From Pardosa pseudoannulata (lineage: Eukaryota; Arthropoda; Arachnida; Araneae; Lycosidae): a stretch of 64,000 bases of DNA. The stretch spans positions 63,556,244-63,620,243 of the forward strand of contig CM063503.1 in assembly GCA_032207245.1 (NCBI GenBank), written 5' to 3'. The first letter of the stretch is position 1. Each line of letters starts with the position of its first letter. The notes under the pieces were generated by a model. The model was not told the DNA's origin. It did no database searches and worked only from the letters and a program-made list of their open reading frames with translations. The translations under genes and the position numbers were made by a program. This document shows, in pieces, positions 1 through 11,110 of this stretch.

Positions 1-299
1 GAAAACGCTTTCTTGAGGAGGGAAAAATCACGTGAATAATTCACATAAGAGTGGGACTTAAATTTTTTTTTTTTTTAAGCTTGTTAAAACATTTGTGAGG
101 AATAAATGAATACAACGGCATAAAGATTGCAAAGATCCATGTTTTTTCTTGGGAGAATGGACAGCTAGGTTAGAAAGAAAGGGTCACATGTAGCAGTAAC
201 AAAAGTGCACACAACGGTTTGTAATGATAGTAAGAGTCATCAGTTTTTCCTGGGAGAATTGACATCTAATTTAGAACAAGTATAAGAAAAAGCATTACA

Positions 300-700
300 C
301 ATCAGTCATTTTGAGAAGTGTGGAATTCCTTCCACAATTCCACACTTCTCAAAATATACAATCACATATGATTGCATACAATCTCAATGATTCACAACCT
401 TGATTTTAATTTGAATGGCTAAAAAAATTATTTTCAGAAACATAAAACAAGGATTGGGAAAATTTTACAGAACTTTAGGGGCAGTAATTTTTGATATATT
501 ATATATACATATTGTTAGTATAAACTCAAGCGTATGTATATTTATTTAATTTTGAAAAGTGTGGAAAGAATGCAATCTCTGTGATTCACATCTTTATATT
601 TCACGTCGATTTTATTTTGAGTGGTTGAGAAAGTTAAGTTTAAGAAACATAGAACGTAAATTGAGGTAATTCTAAAGAACATTATTTCTGAAGATTCTTT
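300..700. repeat. Degenerate direct repeat pair with a 20-bp fold-back
   Basis: The stretch from 309 (tttgagaagtgtgga) recurs in weaker form from 548 (tttgaaaagtgtgga), followed in both by matching 'gattcaca', 'gattttatttTGA-tgg' and 'agaaacata' blocks, about 230 bp apart. The first copy contains a perfect hairpin with arms 308-327 and 336-355 and an 8-base loop. No coding capacity. Confidence 0.55.
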
Positions 701-747
701 CGAACATTATTTCTAAAGAACATTATTACTGAGGTAATTCTAAAGAA

Positions 748-820
748 CATCATTGGCAATATAGTGTATAAAAAACAACTGCAACTGAGTTGTTTTTTAT
801 ACACTATATTGCCAATGATG
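748..820. repeat. Perfect 33-bp hairpin
   Basis: Arms 748-780 and 788-820 are exact reverse complements with a 7-base loop (gcaactg). The arm core cattggcaatatag recurs at 1796-1809, so it belongs to a repeated sequence. Confidence 0.85.
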
Positions 821-1267
821 GCTAAACGTATAGAGCAACTTTTGTGGAAATCCCCAAAACACAGTTTGAAAAATCTGAAAATGATAGTCTAGAATAAGCT
901 CGAAATCCGTTCTTCCCAAAGAAGGAAAGCAAAAGGATGAGGGGCTGTATCCAAAATTTCATATGTTATTAAAACTCTCAGGGTGAGTAAATGAGTAAGT
1001 GTGTAATATTTCTTTTACTTCATGATATTTTAAAGTCGAGGCTGTCATAAAAGCGAATGTTTGTTATGGCTTCAGAAGAAACATTGATACTGCTTTTCTC
1101 AATATACTGTATGTATATTTTGTATTTATATTTGGATACAGCCCCTCATGTTTTTGCTTCCTTTTGAGAACAACAGATTTCGAGCTTATTCTATCCACGA
1201 TCATTTTCCGAATTTTCGAGCTGTGTTTTTGAGACTTTCATAAAAGTTGCTCTATACATTTAGCTAA
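821..1267. repeat. Fold-back element with about 137-bp inverted arms
   Basis: The left arm (about 821-956) and right arm (about 1130-1267) are diverged reverse complements. Shared blocks are gtatagagcaactttt, aataagctcgaaat and gaggggctgtatccaaa. The 173-base spacer has no frame. It looks like a fold-back or long-TIR non-autonomous transposon; no target duplication is clear. Confidence 0.65.
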
Positions 1268-2040
1268 TACATTATGCACATTATATTTTGATTGTATTCG
1301 CGCATGTGCAGTGAAACATTATTTAGTAAACCTGCTCATCTTTCCTCCATTATTTATTAATTTTTAATTCCGATTGCAGGGTTTACAATGTTGTCTGTCA
1401 TGCGTCCTGAAATTACCATTGTTTGATATTGAGAACTGATCGAACAAAGGATGCTCGCACAACTTTTTATAACCTTTGGGACGCCCCAGTGTGAGAGAGA
1501 AATTTGTTAACTCCTCAAATTAGTAATGTCCTTAATCAGCAAAATAGGTTGGCTAGTTAAGCTCGCCAACAGGAAAGAGACAACAAATAAAAAATAAACA
1601 AATAATAAACAATACAAAACATATTCATTTTTCTTCAATTTGTTGACAGTCCCGTATGGGATTTTGGAAAAAAAATTCTTAGCTGAAATTTATGACGTCT
1701 ACCATCTTGTTTACCTGTCTGAGGTTTCAGGATAATTCCTCTTGTGTTTTTCTAGATAATCAACAAAATGTCTAAAATCGCAAGTGACCGGACATCATTG
1801 GCAATATAGTTTATATTGCATATATATACGTTTGTTAGTATAAACTCAAGCGTATGTATACTTGCTTTTATGTGAACATATATAATTATTCTATTCACAA
1901 ATAATACACAAAAATAAGCATTTCATTTTTAAATACTTCATTCCCAATTCAAAGCCCTTTAAATAAATATCCTATCCTTCTCACTTAGCTATTCAAACTG
2001 TATAGCGTAGTATACACGTGGGCCATCAAACACCTATTTT
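1268..2040. other. Gene-free, carries a repeated 29-bp end sequence
   Basis: No frame or RNA gene seen. Positions 1830-1860 repeat the sequence at 512-541 (ttgttagtataaactcaagc then gtatgtata) next to a partial copy of the 748-820 hairpin arm (1796-1809), so 512-1860 may be remains of one or more copies of the same element. Confidence 0.4.
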
Positions 2041-2560
2041 GTGGCTAGATGAACATGGAGCGATGACTTTTGAATAATGGATGAGTCCAAGATTCGAGTA
2101 TTATGGGGATCCTACAGATGTAGCGTGAAACATTCATGATTGAAGATGGAGAACCTTTTGAGCCCCTGATTGTTTTCTCGAGTGGGGGATCGCACCTTTT
2201 GTGCCCCTTGAATTCCCTGTGGGGTGCCGACTCCCAAACGCTTTTTACAGGCACTCCCATTCACTGCGACCGCAAAGATTTATTGGTCTTCAGAGAGTAG
2301 GGAGTGATAGCTGCTCAGCAGTAGTCGTGTTTCGTATTGTTTGCGATGATACGGAAGGCTGAACCAAACTTCAAGTACTATTTTGGCATGATAACTCTTC
2401 GCTGGTTGATACCGTATTTGCGGGCGTTATAACGCAGTTTTTGTCAACAATGTAGAGTAAAACCTGTAGATGCCGCTTCATACGCAGAATAACTTTTGCT
2501 GCTTCGGGTATACAAGGTATACGTATGAAACAAAACAGGTATTCAAAGAAGAAAATAAAA
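2041..2560. other. GC-richer unidentified segment
   Basis: Higher GC and CpG than its surroundings. Two short minus-strand frames (2260-2045 and 2580-2371) show no recognisable domain. I see no splice structure or terminal repeats. It may belong to the LINE remnant that follows, but that is not demonstrable. Confidence 0.25.
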
Positions 2561-2562
2561 CG

Positions 2563-3010
2563 GGGAAAAACTTGTTTCACTGGCTATATCCTACGATTGG
2601 GCTCAAACGAAATTACTCAGTGATGCCCTGAACTAGGCACCCGAAGGGTAGTAGACGACTTGGTCGTCCAAGACTAGACTAACTTTAAACTAACTTAGAC
2701 ACGAATGATGGAAAAGGGGAAAGACAAGGCATCATGGGCCACTTGGTAAAGTAACAAGTTGGCGTTTCACCGGCCATATCCTACGATTGGACTCAAACGA
2801 ATTACCCAATAATGACCTCAGCTGGGCATCAGGAGGATAGTAGACGACGTGGTAGCCCAAGTCCAGACTAACTTAGTCACGAATGATGGAAAAAGAGAAA
2901 GACAAAGCTGCACGGGCAACTTGAGCTGAGGCAAAGAGAACTGCAAAAAACAGTAGAGTATGGAGAACTAAATTGAAGACCTTATACGACTCTGAGCATA
3001 AAAAGAAGTA
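2563..3010 (+). pseudogene. Tandemly duplicated C-terminal tail of a non-LTR retrotransposon reverse transcriptase
   Basis: Translation from 2760 reads WRFTGHILRLDSNELPNNDL then SWASGG, and later EAKRTAKNSRVWRTKL, with internal stops. This is the 'GHxLR ... W ... A..R..Wr' tail seen after the reverse transcriptase domain of many LINEs. A second diverged copy (FTGYILRLGSNE) starts near 2570. Both share tatcctacgattgg, gtagtagacgac and cgaatgatggaaaa blocks about 190 bp apart. No catalytic domain is present. Confidence 0.55.
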
Positions 3011-4500
3011 ATGATGTTGATGACATCAACTGAAATTATGATAAATCGCTTTATCTACAGAGCCAGATCAATACAAAATTGGGCCTAGAGACGGGTGTTT
3101 ATCCTCCCCCTCCTGAACTCCTGTACAACTTTCAATCAATTTGTAGAAATTATAGTAACTTTCTTAACATGATACTATGAGGAAATTTATAAAACCCAAA
3201 AAAAGTATAAATCTAACATTTGATTTTTATAATTTTCAATAAAAATAAAAATTATCATTTGCTTTACATTTACTTTTTGAGTTTAGTTTCAAAAAATATA
3301 GCTTGAAGAATTAACCAGAAAGATTTTTAAGTTTTGTCAAACAACTTAAGTTTTAAAAATTAGATATAAAATTTTGGAACCCTAGAGATCAGGGGCCCTA
3401 GTGTCACGACAAAGTCGACTTGTGCATTAATCAAGCCATGTTTATATATTATAAAGTTCGCCTTTATAGTACTATATTTCCATGTGATACCTAATAAAAC
3501 TGTTACCATAAAAAATTTTTAATAAATTTTTTTGTGATTTTTTAAAATGACATCTGATCACTAATGAGGCCATACAATAATATTCAAAGTTGTGTAATAT
3601 TTGCATTTGTTTCTCTCTATACTTTCAGCAATAACTTATATTTCAGATTTTCATCCATATATATTCGGCATACTAACTCGGGAATTACTCGAGGTTAGCC
3701 GAACGACGGCCGAATGAGTAGGACGCTGTTAATTCGTTTGTACTTTCAGAGAAATAGACGATACGCTCTTATGGAACAGACTGTAGATACAACTAAACGT
3801 TGTAAATCCACAAGGCTCAGTAATAATTAAACTTAGACAGCCGTGGGGAAAGAACTTTTTTTTTCTTTTTTTTTTCTGGAACATAAAAATTAAATATGTC
3901 TACATTCAGACACGCTAAATGCTCACGTCTAAACAGCAATCATGTGCTAATAAGAATATAATTTTCTCACAACTTCGTGGACTACTGTAGAATTTTTAAA
4001 AAATGATGATTTGGCTTTATATAGCACTATAATTATGCTCTCATGTGAAGTTTAGTATTCGAGTTATTTGTTTTGATTCTGAATAAATATTTACATCAAA
4101 TTATGATGAAAAATAAACGTTACAGTTTAATAATTTAATTTGCTAATTTTTTTTATCATTACATATATATATAATATAGTGAAACTTTTGAACGATAAAT
4201 AGTGATTTATAAACTATCAATAGATAACTTAAACGTGTATAACTGTATATAGATAGGTAAAAGCAGACTGAACCAAAATTAGTCAGCAGGGGTTTCTCTC
4301 AGTCTGCTGTTACAAGCCACTGAGTACTCTCGCTCTGAGAATATTGCTTTCTCCAAGAAACGAAACAGCTTTATGCATACTTTCTTTCTTTATTTGAACC
4401 TTACGTTAGTTTTGCATTTTATGCTGTTAATACACTGACTGCTCAGTTCGTAGACTAAAATCGAATCAAAAATTGTGTTTTTTTTTTTTTGTATATTTTA
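3011..4500. other. Gene-free AT-rich stretch
   Basis: No supported gene. A CpG-containing patch at about 3670-3800 (ccgaacgacggccgaatgag) stands out but has no frame; it faintly resembles the start of the tRNA-derived SINE head found elsewhere in the window. The rest is AT-rich with T-runs near 3859-3877. Confidence 0.4.
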
Positions 4501-4510
4501 AATCTATATA

Positions 4511-5090
4511 CAGGGTGTCCCAAAAGGTCGTTTACAAACTTAACATGCTGGTCTGTCATATCATGATGGAACTGCTCTTCCATAGCTTCCAACAGTGCTT
4601 CGCTCCTGGTGCCCGCTATTATGAAATGATAATCCCTATTTTTGTGCTTAAATTGCCTGATATGAATGTAGATGACTTGTAACTTTAACAAGACTGTGTC
4701 ATAAGTCACACAGTCCTAGAAATAATTCAATTACTGCATTAAACATTTTTTAGATTGTTAGGGAACCGGCTCTTCCATAGCTTCCAATAGCACTTTACCC
4801 TTGGAGCTCTCTATAACGACAGGATAATCCATATTTTTGTACTTAAATTGCAAGGTAGGGATATAGGCGATATGTGGTTTTAACAGACTGTATCATAATC
4901 CCTGCAGCTCTAGAAATAATTCAGTTACTGCATGAGCTATTCCTGGTCGTGTAATTTCCCGTTTTGGTCATCTAAATTGGCCGCCCAGATCATGGGATTT
5001 AACGCTACTGAACTTTTTTCTTTGGATATTTTTTTAAGTTAAAGGTTTTTGCCAACAAGCCTATTACCTCCTACGTCTTGAAAAAGTAAG
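4511..5090 (+). pseudogene. Tc1/mariner-superfamily remnant with an internal direct repeat
   Basis: A terminal-repeat-like sequence cagggtgtcccaaaa is at 4511-4525. Around 4968-5090 the plus strand reads WPPRSWDLTLL, then FFLWIFFKLKVFANK with a frame slip. This matches the 'WPPRSPDLTPLDFFLWGyLK..VYaNKP' segment of a mariner-like transposase group. Between them, about 4549-4735 and 4770-4945 are diverged direct repeats sharing gctcttccatagcttccaa and ctagaaataattca. Too decayed to be active. Confidence 0.6.
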
Positions 5091-5140
5091 TTGTAATGTT
5101 GTATCAAAATTCATTGTATTCATTAACACTTTACATACTA

Positions 5141-6051
5141 CACTGTCTACCAATAAGTATTTGGACACCTATGCAAATGACGATATCTGCGATCCTCAGG
5201 TACGTCATGGCATCCGCCGGTATACATCGTGTAGGAAACAGCATCGGCATTAGTCGCATGCAAGATGCCGCGCAGTGCGGAGCTCTCTGATTTCGAGAAA
5301 GGTATAATTATCAGGTATCACAAATGAGGCCGATCCTTAAGAGACATATCTAGCGATCTGAAGAACCCAAAATCGACAGTGACCTATGTTATTAAGAATT
5401 GGAAGGTGAGAGGTGATTGTCGGAATGTGCCCCGAGTCGGCAGACTAACGAAACTATGAGATAGAGACCGACGAGTGCTGTCCAGAGAAATTCGGAAGAA
5501 CCGCACCTAACCGATGGCCCTCATCCGCAAGGAGTTTCAACAGGCATCCGGGAGTACTGTTTCAATGAATACCATCCGTCAAGAAGCACAACTGCTTGGT
5601 TTTAATGGTCGTGCTGCTGCCCATAAGCCTTTGATCACAAAGTCCAGCCACGCTTCTTGGTTAATGTGGTGCAAAGCACATCGAAATTGAACCGTAGATC
5701 AGTGGAAACGGGTTCTTTGGAGCGACGAATCAAGGTTCACTCTTTACCGTTCGGATGGCAGGGTCTGGGTCTGGCGTCCGCCTGGAGAGCGTCTCCTGCC
5801 AGAATGCCAGAATGGATCGCCAAATTAAGGGGTGAAATACCCGTCCAAAATCAGTGAAGGAATGTGTATGTCTACTCCAAGCCAAGTGGAAGACAATACC
5901 ACCAGCTGTAATACAAAGACTTGTGGAAAGTATGCCCCGGATGGTTCATGCTGTAATTGCCTCTAGTGGAGGCCCTACCAACTATTGATTTTGAATAAAG
6001 TTAGTTTTTCTTTTCTATCACAGGTGTCCAAATAGTTATTAGTAGACAGTG
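5141..6051 (+). mobile_element. Tc1-like transposon, both ends intact, internally deleted
   Basis: Inverted ends CACTGTCTACCAATAAG at 5141 and its diverged complement ending at 6051 are flanked by TA on both sides (5139-5140, 6052-6053), as expected for Tc1. Inside are decayed pieces of one transposase: a helix-turn-helix region near 5290-5450, then WKRVLWSDESRFTLYRSDGR (5701-5760), which carries the first catalytic Asp, then RVWVWRPPGERLLP. It then jumps to a tail resembling 'PPAVIQRLVESMPRRMxAVIAA' near 5895-5960. The part carrying the second Asp and the final acidic residue is missing, which explains the 911-bp length against about 1.6 kb for complete relatives. Stops are also present. Defective. 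Confidence 0.88.
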
Positions 6052-6227
6052 TATTTCTTGAGTTGATAATTGGCATTTTTTTAGCATTTTTTTTGTTATC
6101 CATGACTTTTATTTTGTATATTAAATTCTTCAGAAGAATCAGGAAATACGCAAAGACCCAACCCCTACCTGTCTCTAGGAAGCTTTGAAAAAACCCTATA
6201 TAGTTTTCTAAGAGTTCCTTATGTGTG

Positions 6228-6290
6228 CCAGTTGGTCTCATTAGCCCCATGTAGCAAAAAAAGTATACCATAGCGCTCCAAACCAAATGG
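6228..6290 (+). repeat. SINE tail fragment (CCAAA-tailed tRNA SINE family)
   Basis: Shares ggtctcattagcccc, accatagcgctccaaacca with the better copy at 41337-41504 (reverse orientation). Some upstream sequence to about 6140 may belong to it but is too diverged to call. Confidence 0.65.
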
Positions 6291-6359
6291 CCAGTTAAAC
6301 GTAATTTGTAAGGGCGTCGGGCTGTTTGCACGAAAGTACAATTTCTATCCATTCGCCTG

Positions 6360-6890
6360 CGCCCATGAAATTTCTTTTATTCCTATTTTTATTTTGTTTA
6401 TTTAAATATAATGGTTATTCAGATTAATTTTAATTTTTGAAAATCAGTAATCATATATATGTTTTTAGTTGGGTTTTATATTTTTGTACTTCACAGTTTA
6501 ATAAGTTTTTATTCCTATTTTCATATTGTGTATTAATATTAATTTCTGGAAATCAGTATAAAAGATTTTTTTTAGTTTTATATTCTCGAATTACTCAGAT
6601 TAATTATAATAATTTTCTATTCCTATTTCTATATTGTCTATATAAAAATAGTAGTGATTAGGATTTATTTAAATTTCTGGAAATCAAAAAACAATGGTAC
6701 TTTTTTTCGTTGGTTTTTATATTCTCAATCTATACAGCTTAATAATAATAACTTTCTATTCCTATATTTATATTGTGTATATAAATATAAGTGTAACTCC
6801 AATTAATTTTAATTTCTGGAAGTCAGGAAGGAAAGTTTATTTTCGCTAGGTTTCATTTCTCGAACTACTCAGTTAATAAAGTAACCATTG
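6360..6890. other. Gene-free stretch with a weak approximately 115-bp periodicity
   Basis: The blocks 'tctggaaatcag', 'attcctatttttatattgtgtat' and 'attactcagattaattataat' recur about four times with many changes. This is a degenerate tandem repeat leading into the microsatellite. No gene. Confidence 0.45.
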
Positions 6891-6894
6891 CATT

Positions 6895-7672
<778 letters not shown>

Positions 7673-8179
7673 TAAGCCAATGTTTTAGTCTTTTTACCGG
7701 CTTTTTAACTAATATATATGTATTCATATATAACATACTACTTGAAACAACAAAACCGAATAAGTTATAAGTTAAAGTCTAATTAAAGAACATGCAGAAA
7801 TGTTATCCTGAAACAAGCAGACTTTTATATTTTATCATCAATCGAAAAAAAAGGCATAATGAAGATATTCCTTGTCAATAGGTGCTATGCCCCATTAAAG
7901 GAGTAATAGCTAAATGACTAACACAAAATGCATTTTTTAGCCGCTAACACACCACTGGAGCGTGAACTTTAAGCGCGAAATGCCGTTTGTGTTGTATGAA
8001 ATATTTGACACGCGCCTCTAGAGTACTATATACAGAAGTGTTAGATTTAGCGGATTAATGGAAACGTAATGGCAACACTCTCCCCACTCTCGTTCCCTCA
8101 TCGTTTTTCAATAGACTGGATACCCAGAGTGAGGGGACAATAAGGAGTAATGAATGCATCGCATTCATCACAGGAAATG
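7673..8179. other. Gene-free unique-looking sequence
   Basis: No frame or RNA found. 7930-8130 has more CpG than its neighbours (aagcgcgaaatgccg, gacacgcgcctc) but no start, splice site or known element could be tied to it. Confidence 0.35.
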
Positions 8180-9562
8180 TATTATAGCCTATTGCTTTCA
8201 GAGCATTTGTTTTCTTAGTTTTGAGGACGCTTAAAACTAACTTTGATGTCTTTAAGTGATTTGATTGAAAATGTAATGAGTTATTAGAAATTTATTTATG
8301 TAAAAGTGGTCAGACCCAGCTCTATTAGTTTTGCCACCCGAAAAAAACAGACATAAAATGCTGTCTCCTCTCAAAATAACTATTACTACTAAAAGTGATA
8401 AATTATTGTGAAAGTATATACAAATTTGATTTGCCTATTATAGCTTATAGGCTTTAAAGCATTTGTCTTCTTAGCTTTGAGGAAGCTCAAAACTAACTTT
8501 TATGTCTTTAAGTGATTTCCTTGAAAATGTAATGAGTTATTAGAAATTTATTTATGTAAAAGTGGTCAGATCCGGCTCTATTAGTTTTGCCGTCCTGGAA
8601 AAACAAACATAAAAGGCTGTTTCCTCTCACAATAAATATTACTACTGTTAAAGGAGATAAATTATGGATAGATACAAACGTAATATGCCTATTATAGCCT
8701 ATAGGCTTCAAAGCATTTGTCTTCTTAGCTTTGATGACGTTCAAAACTAACTTTTATGTCTTTAAGTGATTTCCTTGAAAATGTAATGAGTTATTAGAAA
8801 TTTATTTATGTAAAAGTGGTCAGATCCGGCTCTATTAGTTTTGCCGTCCTGGAAAAACAAACATAAAAGGCTGTTTCCTCTCACAATAAATATTACTACT
8901 GTTAAAGGAGATAAATTATGGATAGATACAAACGTAATATGCCTATTATAGCCTATAGGCTTCAAAGCATTTGTCTTCTTAGCTTTGATGACGTTCAAAA
9001 CTAACTTTTATGTCTTTAAATGATTTGCTTGAAAATGTAATGAGTTATTAGAAATTTATTTATGTAAAAGTGGTCAGACCCAGCTCTATTAGTTTTGCCA
9101 CCCGAAAAAAACAGACATAAAATGCTGTCTCCTCTCAAAATAACTATTACTACTAAAAGTGATAAATTATTGTGAAAGTATATACAAACTTGATTTGCCT
9201 ATTATAGCTTATAGGCTTCAAAGCATTTGTCTTCTTAGCTTTGAGGAAGCTCAAAACTAACTTTTATGTCTTTAAGTGATTTCCTTGAAAATGTAATGAG
9301 TTATTAGAAATTCATTTATGTAAAAGTGGTCAGATCCGGCTCTATTAGTTTTGCCGTCCTGGAAAAACAAACATAAAAGGCTGTTTCCTCTCACAATAAA
9401 TATTACTAGTGTTAAAGGAGATAAATTATGGATAGATATAAACGTAATATGCCTATTATAGCCTATAGGCTTCAAAGCATTTGTCTTCTTAGCTTTGAGA
9501 ACTCTCAAAATCAATTTTTATGACTTTAAGGGATTTCTTTGGAAATGTAGTAAGTTATGTAG
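8180..9562. repeat. 254-bp tandem array, about 5.4 units in A-B-B-A-B order
   Basis: Unit borders repeat every 254 bp (gaaaatgtaatgagttatta near 8268, 8522, 8776, 9030 and 9286). Type A units have cagacccagctc, gccacccgaaaaaaacag and attattgtgaaag; type B units have cagatccggctc, gccgtcctggaaaaac and attatggatag. The order is A (about 8290), B, B, A, B, then a partial decayed unit. The two adjacent B units (8508-8761 and 8762-9015) look identical over nearly their full length, so the last duplication is recent. The short frames repeated in each B unit are repeat artefacts. Confidence 0.92.
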
Positions 9563-9588
9563 TGTGTGTGTGTTTGTGTGTGTATGTG

Positions 9589-10078
9589 TGTAACCCATTA
9601 ATTATAAAACTCCTTGACACGGAGAAAGCTCAATAGCTAACAGTAATAAAAATGCAATCGGACAGACATTGAAGAGAACGGCACCAGTCTAATTGAAACT
9701 TTATTCCAGAGCTGATACAACGGACATCTTTTCTACTTAACGACAAAGGACAAGTCACAAAAATCACTCTGCTCGAACAGAGGTGCACCCAAGAGCGAAG
9801 ACAGGAAGAATTTTTCCATGATAAAAAAAAATTACTCAGCGAATTAAGTGCAAGATCATGAAAAACGCGGAGCCATTTGCCGGCGACAGCTGGGAAACTT
9901 GCGGAATAGACAGAAAATTTACATTTCTATGATAGAAAGCTTTGGGAAGAATTTTAAGTGGAAAACATTCCTTTGATTAAACTATTTAGAGGCTGGAAAA
10001 AAAGATTTAAAGGTATTAGAATGGGAGAGAGGAGGATTTTAAGGAAATATTAGAGTTAAATAATTTTAATATATTACA
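9589..10078 (-). mobile_element. Solo LTR-like repeat, family A
   Basis: On the minus strand it begins TGTAATATATTAAAATT at 10078 and ends GGGTTACA at 9589, the 5'-TG...CA-3' layout of an LTR. It has a polyadenylation-like ggaataaagttt inside (about 9699). It matches, with divergence, copies at 19337, 28666, 44665 and 59899. Its outer side abuts the TA microsatellite at 10110. No internal retroelement region is attached. Confidence 0.7.
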
Positions 10079-10099
10079 TATATTATTATTATTTGATAT

Positions 10100-10411
<312 letters not shown>

Positions 10412-10839
10412 TATATTCAGAATAAACTCACAAAATATTTGTTAATTCTTAAAATGTTCCTAGCATATTAATTTATTTTTTTTTCTGTTTTCCTTATTAA
10501 TACTTAAAAATATTTTTTATTAGTTTGGGGATATTATTTTGCTTATAAACTGAATAGTTTATTTTAGGGGATTATTTTTAATTTAGACCTTGAATTTTGA
10601 TTTAAAAAATGTTTGCCAAATTTCTAAATAAAAATTTAGTTTTAATAACTTCGTTAAATTCAAAATTTACAACGAATACTCGGAATTATATTAAGGCATA
10701 TGAGGAGTGTTTTGTAAACATTTTGTAAGAATCTATAACAGGTTCAGTGTCTAGAAGAATTTTAAAAAATAATGTATATATCTCTGTATCTCATTTATGT
10801 ATTCTCTCATCTGTATGTTTGTATGTAATTTATCAATAA
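10412..10839. other. Gene-free AT-rich sequence
   Basis: Nothing recognisable; T-rich runs and no conserved frame. Confidence 0.4.
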
Positions 10840-11110
10840 AGTAAGACACGCAGGGCACTTCGAACCAGGAAAACTTCAAAATTTGCAGATTCGTGTTTGC
10901 GGACCCAGATTAAGTGTCGTCAGAGCATTGAGTTCCTGAAGCGGTTTCCTGGTTGGTCCTGTTCGTGGCGGTCACCCGGACGGGCGAGGAGCGAGCGGTT
11001 GAGGTGTGCGGACTAGTACGGAAAAGGTGTCTCCGGACTGAGGAACTTCAAGTGCAGGGTTGGAGACCTGTCAAAGCGATCAATCATCAGTAACTGCATG
11101 GCTTAGGCTA
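10840..11110. other. GC- and CpG-rich island of unknown identity
   Basis: The segment contains gtggcggtcacccggacggg and gaggagcgagcgg in otherwise AT-rich DNA, just after an AATAAAG at about 10835-10841. That layout would suit an LTR R/U5 region or an untranslated exon. No frame, primer-binding site or paired repeat was found to decide. It is 6.5 kb upstream of the first GDPGP1 coding exon, so a distant 5' exon cannot be excluded. Confidence 0.3.

Noticed and set aside
2045..2580. Two short minus-strand frames in a GC-richer segment
   Set aside because: No family resemblance could be seen and there is no start or splice support; reported only as unidentified sequence.
3670..3800. CpG-containing patch resembling a tRNA-SINE head
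   Set aside because: Only a short stretch (ggccgaatgagtagga) is similar; no body or tail follows.
5657..5857. A 66-residue plus-strand frame as an independent gene
   Set aside because: It is an out-of-frame reading of the Tc1 transposase fragment.
8508..9514. Three nearly identical 78-80 residue minus-strand frames
   Set aside because: They repeat with the 254-bp tandem unit, have no domain, and are lost in type A units.
8180..9562. CRISPR-like array
   Set aside because: The repeat unit is 254 bp with no short repeat-spacer pattern, in a eukaryotic genome.
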